Below, in pieces: positions 1-5,172 of a DNA stretch of 5,260 nucleotides. The notes under the pieces are model-generated. The model did no database searches. It was not told the DNA's origin and saw only the letters and a program-made list of their open reading frames with translations. The number at the start of each line of letters is the position of its first letter. The first letter of the stretch is position 1. Both the position numbers and the translations under genes were made by a program. Origin of the DNA: an uncultured Asticcacaulis sp. (lineage in GTDB: Bacteria > Pseudomonadota > Alphaproteobacteria > Caulobacterales > Caulobacteraceae); NCBI GenBank assembly GCA_946480125.1, contig CAMLIY010000230.1, positions 1 to 5,260 on the forward strand, read 5' to 3'.

Positions 1-62
1 CGCGTCCCCGAAAGCTGGTCGAGGATATCGGCGGCGGCTTGAAGTCGGGCAGCGGGAGTCAA
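1..62 (-). CDS. rsmB: RsmB-like 16S rRNA m5C methyltransferase, N-terminal fragment
   Basis: Only the first 20 codons are present; the gene runs off the left edge of the window. The readable product begins (M)TPAARLQAAADILDQLSGT, which resembles the start of alphaproteobacterial RsmB/Fmu proteins, where a TPAARL-x-AAxxILD opening leads into the NusB-like RNA-binding domain. RsmB methylates C967 of 16S rRNA using SAM. The start must be the TTG at 62-60, because an in-frame TAA (the stop codon of the MAPEG gene) lies three codons upstream and no ATG or GTG occurs in between. An AAGGA Shine-Dalgarno sits six bases before it. Seen: frame, SD, start codon. Known: the N-terminal pattern. Inferred: the RsmB identity, since no catalytic part is visible. 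Location right after guaB and a MAPEG gene fits a Caulobacterales arrangement I recall. Confidence 0.7.
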   Translation of the reverse strand, partial: MTPAARLQAAADILDQLSGT

Positions 63-68
63 ATCAGA

Positions 69-73
69 TCCTT
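69..73 (-). promoter_or_regulatory. Shine-Dalgarno of the TTG-started rsmB-like gene
   Basis: The minus strand reads AAGGA here, overlapping the TAA stop codon of the MAPEG gene and leaving six bases before the TTG. This placement decides the start of the downstream gene and suggests translational coupling with the MAPEG gene. Confidence 0.6.
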
Positions 74-464
74 AAAAGAATAAAGCAAACAGGCACATGA
101 GAATGCCTACGAGCGACACAATAAAGCTCAACGACCGTATGCCCGTAACGCCAAACGCATAGAGCGGAATATAGATGATGCGCGCGATCAGGTAGGTGAG
201 CGCGCCCCAGTGCGACAGGTCGGAAGACTTGCCGGCAAAGGCCAGAGCCATTACGATCACCGCAAAGAAAACAAAGGTTTCCTTGAAATTGGCGAAGGCG
301 CGGTTCAGGCGCCCCGCCGTGGGGCCGACATCGAATTCCGTATCCCGCGGCCCGGCATTCCATTGCGCGTAGCCCTTGCGTGACATCGCGAAAACAGGCG
401 GCAGCATGACCTGGACAAGCCCCAAAATCACTGCCCAAACCAGTATCCAAAGTTCATAAGTCAT
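72..464 (-). CDS. MAPEG-family integral membrane protein
   Basis: This is a 130-residue, very hydrophobic protein of the MAPEG family (membrane-associated proteins in eicosanoid and glutathione metabolism). Four membrane segments are apparent, roughly residues 4-26, 61-79, 87-106 and 108-129, as expected for the four-helix MAPEG fold in the inner membrane. The family signatures are clear: NAGPRD at 36-41, GRLNRAFANFKETF at 51-64, and ARIIYIPLYAFGVTGIRSL at 94-112. The length is normal for bacterial members. Eukaryotic members use glutathione, but the substrate of this bacterial branch is not established and I assign none. The start ATG at 464-462 has only a weak GAGAAG-like Shine-Dalgarno. 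It lies 26 bases downstream of the guaB stop, and its own stop overlaps the ribosome site of the rsmB-like gene, so it is probably cotranscribed with both. Confidence 0.88.
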   Translation of the reverse strand: MTYELWILVWAVILGLVQVMLPPVFAMSRKGYAQWNAGPRDTEFDVGPTAGRLNRAFANFKETFVFFAVIVMALAFAGKSSDLSHWGALTYLIARIIYIPLYAFGVTGIRSLSFIVSLVGILMCLFALFF

Positions 465-490
465 AGGCTTCTCACTTTAGTGACGGGTTA

Positions 491-2052
<1,562 letters not shown>

Positions 2053-2388
2053 TCAGCCGGCGGTGGCTTTCAGGCCGATGATCGAACTCAGCAGCATGAC
2101 CAGGAACAGCACGCGTAGCGGCGTGACGGCTTCATGAAACAGGAAGATGCCGAGGATAGCCGCGCCGAGCGCGCCGATGCCGACCCAGACGGCATAGGCC
2201 GTGCCGATCGGCAGGGTTTGCGCCGCCTTGGACAGCAGCACCATGCTCAGGGCGAGCGTAATCAGGGTGAATATGGACGGAATGAGCTTGGTGAAACCAG
2301 CGCTGTATTTCAGGCCAATAGCCCAGCAGACCTCAAGCACGCCGGCAACGATCAGATATAACCAGGGCAAGGGGAGAAAAGACGGCAT
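2053..2388 (-). CDS. sugE: SMR-family guanidinium exporter (SugE/Gdx)
   Basis: This is a 111-residue small multidrug resistance protein with four membrane helices (about 9-27, 36-54, 62-83, 90-108). SMR transporters work as antiparallel dimers that exchange protons for a cation. The sequence follows the SugE/Gdx subtype rather than EmrE: GVLEVCWAIGLKYSAGF (16-32) and LPIGTAYAVWVGIGALGAAI (59-78), then an IIGLK ending. The essential Glu is E19. The other binding-site residues of Gdx have counterparts in W22, S48, Y65 and W68. One visible difference from E. coli SugE is AVWVGIG in place of AVWTGIG. The start is ATG 2388-2386, because AGGAG (2400-2396) lies seven bases upstream; a longer open frame to 2478 would translate through the riboswitch and is rejected. 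Gdx proteins export guanidinium, and the guanidine-III riboswitch in the leader supports that substrate directly. No terminator separates it from guaB downstream. Confidence 0.93.
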   Translation of the reverse strand: MPSFLPLPWLYLIVAGVLEVCWAIGLKYSAGFTKLIPSIFTLITLALSMVLLSKAAQTLPIGTAYAVWVGIGALGAAILGIFLFHEAVTPLRVLFLVMLLSSIIGLKATAG

Positions 2389-2392
2389 GGAA

Positions 2393-2422
2393 ACGCTCCT
2401 TTGTGAGACCAAATGAAAGCGT
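2393..2422 (-). promoter_or_regulatory. Predicted SD-sequestering helix of the sugE riboswitch
   Basis: In the sugE mRNA the bases ACGCUUU (2422-2416) can pair with GGAGCGU (2399-2393): five Watson-Crick pairs and two G-U pairs around a 16-base loop. This helix covers GGAG of the Shine-Dalgarno. Its 5' strand shares ACGC (2422-2419) with the 3' strand of the aptamer pseudoknot, so the two structures exclude each other. Guanidine binding would therefore release the ribosome site and switch translation on. The complementarity is seen; the switching is inferred. Confidence 0.55.
2396..2400 (-). promoter_or_regulatory. Shine-Dalgarno of sugE
   Basis: AGGAG, seven bases before the ATG at 2388. 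It decides the start codon. It also falls inside the alternative helix formed with the 3' end of the riboswitch aptamer, so its accessibility is the likely control point. Confidence 0.8.
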
Positions 2423-2459
2423 CGTCTTGTCTTGACCGGGTACGGCGCGTCTCGTCCGG
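2419..2459 (-). ncRNA. Guanidine-III (ykkC-III) riboswitch aptamer
   Basis: The 41 bases 2459-2419 on the minus strand match the guanidine-III riboswitch aptamer, as I remember the crystallised Thermobifida RNA, at all but about four positions. The conserved blocks are CCGGACGAG at 2459-2451, CGCGCCGTACCCGGTC at 2449-2434 and GACAAGACG at 2431-2423. P1 forms from CCGG (2459-2456) with CCGG (2439-2436). The pseudoknot forms from GCGCCGU (2448-2442) with ACGACGC (2425-2419), with six of seven pairs intact and a C-A mismatch at 2445/2422. The class binds guanidinium and typically controls SMR exporters. Here it lies 18 bases before the Shine-Dalgarno of a SugE/Gdx gene, in the correct orientation. 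Identity rests on recalled consensus plus structure and context, not on a covariance search. Confidence 0.9.
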
Positions 2460-2468
2460 AGCACAGCC

Positions 2469-2476
2469 GGTATAGC
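2469..2476 (-). promoter_or_regulatory. Putative -10 element of the sugE/riboswitch transcript
   Basis: The minus strand reads GCTATACC, matching seven of eight positions of the Caulobacter housekeeping -10 pattern GCTANAWC. Initiation about seven bases further on would start the RNA near 2462, just before the first aptamer base at 2459, which is where it should be. The -35 region (TTTTCCG-like, about ten bases upstream) is poor, so this stays tentative. Confidence 0.45.
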
Positions 2477-2509
2477 AACTATGTGTCGGAAAATAAAGGC
2501 GCAGGCCGA

Positions 2510-2845
2510 TTATTCGACCTTTTCGGCCTTGGTAATGTTCTTATACATCGAGAAAATCGGCACGCGGAAGCCGTAATAGGAAATCCTGAAGCGGCCGGTC
2601 TGGATAAGCTTGCCCTGTATGTCCGACGAGTTGAATTTCAGATAGGCCGGGCTGTCGACATTCTTGTAGGTCTCATCCGTGGTGAAGACGAGATAAACGT
2701 CCTTTACCTTGTCGCCAGTCCTAAGAATCTTGTGGTCCACACCGGTGACGGTCACTTCGCGGGAACCATGCGTCCAGTAGGGCACGGTCCAGATCGCTAA
2801 AAACATCAGCGCAATGACAACGACCGCGGCGATCAGCTTTTTCAT
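2510..2845 (-). CDS. Small membrane-anchored protein of unknown function
   Basis: This 111-residue protein has a short Lys-Lys N terminus and one hydrophobic segment (about residues 4-22). That predicts a single-pass anchor or uncleaved signal with the rest in the periplasm. The soluble part is a small beta-rich-looking domain with YLVFTTDE (51-58), NVDSPAYLKFNSSDIQGKL (62-80) and YGFRVPIFSMYKNITKA (91-107). I recognise the pattern (LVFT, a DS followed by KFNSSD, and a G-[WF]-R-[IV]-P-x-x-S-M-Y-x-NI ending) as recurring in a family of short uncharacterised bacterial and phage proteins, but I know no function for it. The ATG at 2845-2843 has a strong GGAGG (2857-2853) seven bases away. It starts 23 bases after the rlmE stop and is probably cotranscribed with rlmE; no shared function is implied. 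A 31-base stretch then separates it from the sugE promoter candidate. Confidence 0.85.
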   Translation of the reverse strand: MKKLIAAVVVIALMFLAIWTVPYWTHGSREVTVTGVDHKILRTGDKVKDVYLVFTTDETYKNVDSPAYLKFNSSDIQGKLIQTGRFRISYYGFRVPIFSMYKNITKAEKVE

Positions 2846-2868
2846 ATCGTCCCCTCCATACTCGAAAC

Positions 2869-3597
2869 CTAACCCTTAAAACCCATGGCGACAATGTAGA
2901 TTTCGCTGGAACCGGCGCGGCTCGATTTCGGTTTGAAATGCTTGACCGATTCAAACGCCAGCTTGAGCCTGAGCAGCAGGTGTTCGGTTTCGCCGCCCTG
3001 AAAGGCCTTGGCCACGAACGTGCCGCCGGTCTTCAGGTTATCGAGCGCGAAGTCACCGGCCATTTCGAGCAGGCTCATGATCTTCAGGTGGTCGGTCTGC
3101 TTATGGCCAACTGTATTGTGCGCCAGGTCGGACAGGATCACGTCCGGCTTGCCGCCCATCAGTTCCATCAGTTGCAGGCCGATGGCCGGATCGGTGAAAT
3201 CGGCCTCTAAAAGGTCCGCGCCCGGCACCGGATCGACCGGCAACAGATCGACACCGACGACATGCGAGGCGCCCTGTTTGATCGCCACCTGCACCCAGCC
3301 GCCAGGTGCGCAGCCGAGATCAATGACCTTGACGCCCTTGTGGAGCAGCTTGAAACGTTCATCGATCTCGATCAGCTTGAAGGCCGCGCGCGACCGCCAG
3401 CCTTCGGCCTTGGCCTTCTGGACATACGGGTCGTTCAGTTGCCGCTCCAGCCATTTGGCCGAGGACTGCGTGCGAAAACGCGCCGTCTTGACCGCCGTAT
3501 GCCCTTTGTGGCGGCCGGACAGATTACCACCCGTGGGCGGTTTAATCATCTTGCGGCGCGGTTCTTCTTTGGTGGGATCGTCAGGATTGTCGTTCAT
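2869..3597 (-). CDS. rlmE: 23S rRNA 2'-O-ribose methyltransferase (Um2552)
   Basis: RlmE (RrmJ/FtsJ) uses SAM to methylate the 2'-OH of U2552 in the A loop of 23S rRNA, a late step in 50S subunit maturation. The 242-residue product has a Rossmann fold with the SAM loop VIDLGCAPGGW (91-101) and the complete K-D-K-E tetrad: K74 in SRAAFK, D157 in ILSDLAHN, K197 in FVAKAFQG and E232 in SSEIYIVA. LNDPYVQKA (54-62) is also typical. The protein is longer than E. coli RlmE (about 209 residues) because of a basic, low-complexity N-terminal extension of about 35 residues, common in alphaproteobacteria. His160 in DLAHN replaces the residue (usually Pro or Ala) of the DMAPN-type motif. No Shine-Dalgarno precedes the ATG at 3597-3595, and an internal Met17 has none either, so the exact start is less sure. 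It is divergent from the lipoprotein gene. Confidence 0.96.
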   Translation of the reverse strand: MNDNPDDPTKEEPRRKMIKPPTGGNLSGRHKGHTAVKTARFRTQSSAKWLERQLNDPYVQKAKAEGWRSRAAFKLIEIDERFKLLHKGVKVIDLGCAPGGWVQVAIKQGASHVVGVDLLPVDPVPGADLLEADFTDPAIGLQLMELMGGKPDVILSDLAHNTVGHKQTDHLKIMSLLEMAGDFALDNLKTGGTFVAKAFQGGETEHLLLRLKLAFESVKHFKPKSSRAGSSEIYIVAMGFKG

Positions 3598-3690
3598 GTC
3601 GCGTCTATAACGGTTTTTGCCGATCCTGCGGAAACTATTTTTTCCTTACTTTCATTGCTGCTAGGGTATGCGGTAAATCGAGGAGCCGTC
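3598..3690. promoter_or_regulatory. Divergent intergenic region between rlmE and the lipoprotein gene
   Basis: This 93-base gap must contain promoters for both directions. On the minus strand TATAGA (3609-3604) is followed by six bases and then the rlmE ATG, the spacing expected of a leaderless message. On the plus strand GAGGAG (3680-3685) is a clear Shine-Dalgarno for the lipoprotein gene. I cannot name a convincing plus-strand promoter; GCTAGGGT (3659-3666) is a weak -10 candidate. Confidence 0.45.
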
Positions 3691-4041
3691 ATGCGCCATA
3701 TCCACGTCCTGCTTGCCGTCACCCTGCTGGCCACCGCGTGTTCGCCCGCGCCGCCGAAAGATACAGCGATAGAAAGCGGTGCCTCCGAAAGCAGCCGGTC
3801 ATCAATCGTTATTCCGGCCGCGATCAGTTCCACAGCCTCGTTATCGAGTGACGGCACCTGCCTGTCCGAAATCGGCAAGGCGGCCTCAGACCGGCTGGTC
3901 GAGCGCTGCATCATGGTCTCGCCGGCCACGCACCCGCCCTGCAATGCGGCCAATAGCTGCCAGATGATTCAGGGCGAAATCGATCGCTCGTGCGCAATGT
4001 ATGGCCCGGACGAAAAGAAGCCCGCGGAATGCACAGGATAG
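3691..4041 (+). CDS. Small Cys-rich lipoprotein of unknown function
   Basis: This 116-residue protein starts with a classic lipoprotein signal: a hydrophobic stretch LLAVTLLA (7-14) and lipobox LATAC, with Cys17 as the lipidated residue. It is expected to be anchored in the cell envelope facing the periplasm. Residues 18-54 are a Ser/Pro/Ala-rich linker. The C-terminal domain (about 55-116) carries six Cys (57, 73, 84, 90, 101, 114) around a core CLSEIGKAASDRLVERC, VSPATHPPCNAANSC and EIDRSCAM. The even number suggests three disulfides. I associate this core with uncharacterised Caulobacterales proteins and know no function for it. The ATG is fixed by GAGGAG at 3680-3685, five bases upstream; the open frame extends much further upstream only as a shadow of rlmE. 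It is divergent from rlmE and followed after 70 bases by the cyclophilin gene on the same strand. Confidence 0.86.
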   Translation: MRHIHVLLAVTLLATACSPAPPKDTAIESGASESSRSSIVIPAAISSTASLSSDGTCLSEIGKAASDRLVERCIMVSPATHPPCNAANSCQMIQGEIDRSCAMYGPDEKKPAECTG

Positions 4042-4100
4042 ATTTTCTTTTGCAATTGCCCTGACCAGCCCCTATGTCAGGCCCACGATTTTAGCGACAA

Positions 4101-4105
4101 AGGAG
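4101..4105 (+). promoter_or_regulatory. Shine-Dalgarno fixing the cyclophilin start
   Basis: AGGAG within a longer AAAGGAGA run, six bases before the ATG at 4112. It rules out the longer in-frame reading that begins at 4001 inside the lipoprotein gene. Confidence 0.85.
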
Positions 4106-4111
4106 ACACCC

Positions 4112-4579
4112 ATGTCCACCGATCCCGAAAACACCCTGATCCTGACGCTTGATACCGGCCCCGTCACCATCCAGTTGCGCCCCGATCTGGCGCCGAACCA
4201 CGTCGCCCGTATCAAGGAACTGGCGCGCGAAGGTTTTTATGACGGCATCGTGTTCCACCGCGTCATCCCCGGCTTCATGGCTCAGGGCGGCGATCCGCAG
4301 GGCCAGGGCTTTGGCGGTTCCGGCAAGAAGATCAAGGCCGAATTCAACAAGGAACCGCACGTTCGCGGCATCTGCTCGATGGCGCGCTCGCAAAATCCGG
4401 ATTCGGCCGACAGCCAGTTCTTTATCGTGTTTGACGATGCCCGCTTCCTCGACAACCAGTACACCGTCTGGGGCCAGGTTACCGAGGGCATGGAAAATGT
4501 CGACGCCCTGCCCAAGGGTGAACCGCCGCGCAACCCCGGCAAGATCGTCAGTATGAAAGTGGCCGCCGACGTCGCGTGA
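4112..4579 (+). CDS. ppiB: Cytoplasmic cyclophilin-type peptidyl-prolyl isomerase
   Basis: Cyclophilins speed cis-trans isomerisation of Xaa-Pro bonds during folding. The 155-residue product is a single cyclophilin domain without a signal peptide, hence cytoplasmic, like PpiB. The active-site block FHRVIPGFMAQGGDPQGQG is at 48-66, with catalytic Arg50 and pocket residues Phe55, Met56 and Gln58. DSADSQFFIVF (97-107) supplies Phe104, and FLDNQYTVWGQV (112-123) follows. The cyclosporin-contacting Trp of human CypA (W121) is Phe112 here and His126 is Tyr117, as in many bacterial forms, which predicts weak cyclosporin A binding. The start is chosen on the AAAGGAG Shine-Dalgarno. In alphaproteobacteria one or two cyclophilin genes commonly sit just before queA and tgt. 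Here the link to queA is kept, but a 133-residue gene lies between. Confidence 0.95.
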   Translation: MSTDPENTLILTLDTGPVTIQLRPDLAPNHVARIKELAREGFYDGIVFHRVIPGFMAQGGDPQGQGFGGSGKKIKAEFNKEPHVRGICSMARSQNPDSADSQFFIVFDDARFLDNQYTVWGQVTEGMENVDALPKGEPPRNPGKIVSMKVAADVA

Positions 4580-4590
4580 TGTGTGTGGTG

Positions 4591-4625
4591 AAGATGGATT
4601 TAAGCCTGCGATTTAAATCCATCTT
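4591..4625. repeat. Inverted repeat 1, 13-bp perfect AT-rich arms
   Basis: AAGATGGATTTAA (4591-4603) is repeated in perfect inversion at 4613-4625, around a nine-base centre. It begins 11 bases after the cyclophilin stop. The stem is AT-rich and is not followed by a T-run on either strand (AAGACC on plus, CACCAC on minus), so it does not fit an ordinary intrinsic terminator. It may still be an mRNA 3'-end stabilising hairpin or a protein-binding palindrome. Confidence 0.75.
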
Positions 4626-4632
4626 AAGACCT

Positions 4633-4662
4633 TTGACAGAATACTCTACCAGGCGATAAAAT
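4633..4662 (+). promoter_or_regulatory. Sigma70-type promoter of the STAS-like gene
   Basis: TTGACA (4633-4638) matches the -35 consensus exactly. TAAAAT (4657-4662) matches five of six -10 bases, with an 18-base spacer. Transcription would start near 4669, giving a leader of about 30 bases to the ATG at 4701. The promoter overlaps inverted repeat 2 almost entirely: the left arm fills the -35 to -10 spacer and the -10 lies in the loop. Confidence 0.65.
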
Positions 4663-4686
4663 AACGCCGTTTGGTAGAGTGTTCTG
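4637..4686. repeat. Inverted repeat 2 (candidate operator around a promoter)
   Basis: CAGAATACTCTACCA (4637-4651) and TGGTAGAGTGTTCTG (4672-4686) are inverted copies with 14 of 15 complementary positions; the remaining pair would be U-G in RNA. Inside, GGCG (4652-4655) and CGCC (4665-4668) add four more pairs, leaving a nine-base ATAAAATAA loop and a GTT bulge. The whole structure spans 50 bases. Because the predicted transcription start lies inside it, the short transcript would contain only the right arm. A DNA-level operator is therefore more likely than an RNA element, unless transcripts read in from ppiB. Confidence 0.8.
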
Positions 4687-4700
4687 CAAAGAGTTTGAGT

Positions 4701-5102
4701 ATGAGTAAGCGTTCGCGTTATGCGGTCACGGTTGATCGCGACAATATGATCCTGATTATCCGATTTCACAGTCTGCGCAATGATCAGGATGGCGGCCGGG
4801 ATCTGATTGATATGTTGGCCACAGTCGATAATCCCTGGCTTTTCAATGCCATTTTCGATTTTCGTCGTTATGAAGCCGAGCTATCGCGCGACCACCTCAA
4901 ATTTCTCACAGATAAATGGGCCGCCTTTACACGCGGCCGCGACACTGGCCGCAGCATGGCCCTTGTCGGTGGCGACGTCGACCTCACTTTTAATTTAAAA
5001 GCCATGCTTGATGTCATGCCAAACCGCCGGATCGCTATTTTCGATACATTTGACGAAGGGCTTGACTGGATCAAGGCAGGCAACCAAAGTCGGGCGGCCT
5101 GA
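4701..5102 (+). CDS. Uncharacterised protein, STAS/SpoIIAA-like fold suspected
   Basis: This 133-residue soluble protein has no signal peptide or membrane segment. A beta-strand pair (YAVTVDRDNMILIIRF, 7-22) is followed by a helix (GRDLIDMLATV, 32-42). Next comes a strand with FNAIFDFRRYEAELS (48-62), a Trp-containing helix, SMALVGGD (85-92), a further helix and a closing RRIAIFDTFDEGLDWIKA (109-126). This alternating pattern, and especially the terminal [IV]A-x-F-D-x-x-[ED]-[EA]-x-x-W motif, recalls STAS/SpoIIAA-like proteins. The fold is inferred; the function is unknown. ATG 4701 is preferred over the in-frame ATG at 4671, because 4671 overlaps the inverted repeat and predicted transcription start and the Met-Ser-Lys start fits a domain edge. 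The Shine-Dalgarno is weak (AAAGAG at 4688-4693). The gene has its own promoter and palindrome and sits between ppiB and queA. If translation instead began at 4671 it would gain ten residues. Confidence 0.8.
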   Translation: MSKRSRYAVTVDRDNMILIIRFHSLRNDQDGGRDLIDMLATVDNPWLFNAIFDFRRYEAELSRDHLKFLTDKWAAFTRGRDTGRSMALVGGDVDLTFNLKAMLDVMPNRRIAIFDTFDEGLDWIKAGNQSRAA

Positions 5103-5172
5103 GACGCCGGGTCCAATCATTCGCCACGTTTAAGTCTTGACCTGCCGCGCATTTGCGGCTTGAGACAGCGGC
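5103..5172 (+). other. Intergenic gap before queA
   Basis: Seventy bases hold a TTGACC (5137-5142) without a matching -10. They also hold a small GCCGC/GCGGC hairpin (5-bp arms, 5144-5148 and 5155-5159), which has only TT after it. I see no clear terminator or promoter. A GAGA at 5162-5165 is the only Shine-Dalgarno-like sequence before queA. Confidence 0.4.

Noticed and set aside
2389..2478. N-terminal extension of sugE to an upstream ATG at 2478
   Set aside because: It would translate through the riboswitch aptamer, adds a non-SMR basic leader, and bypasses the clear AGGAG-ATG at 2400-2386.
2432..2800. Plus-strand open frame opposite the anchored protein and the riboswitch
   Set aside because: Composition is shadow-like, there is no Shine-Dalgarno or domain, and a better-supported gene lies on the other strand.
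3262..3690. Upstream extension of the lipoprotein reading frame
   Set aside because: It overlaps rlmE on the opposite strand and would bury the signal peptide. The GAGGAG Shine-Dalgarno and lipobox fix the start at 3691.
4059..4091. CCTGAC/GTCAGG hairpin followed by a short T-run between the lipoprotein and cyclophilin genes, as a terminator
   Set aside because: The stem is only six pairs with a ten-base loop, and the TTTT is seven bases away, so it is too weak to call.
4001..4111. Upstream extension of the cyclophilin reading frame
   Set aside because: It overlaps the end of the lipoprotein gene. Cyclophilin homology begins after 4112 and AAAGGAG fixes that start.
4637..4686. Inverted repeat 2 as a LexA box or an intrinsic terminator
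   Set aside because: It lacks the alphaproteobacterial GTTC-N7-GTTC SOS pattern and has no T-run after the stem.
5137..5172. TTGACC as the -35 of a queA promoter
   Set aside because: No acceptable -10 lies 16-18 bases downstream, nor a GCTANAWC box at the Caulobacter spacing.
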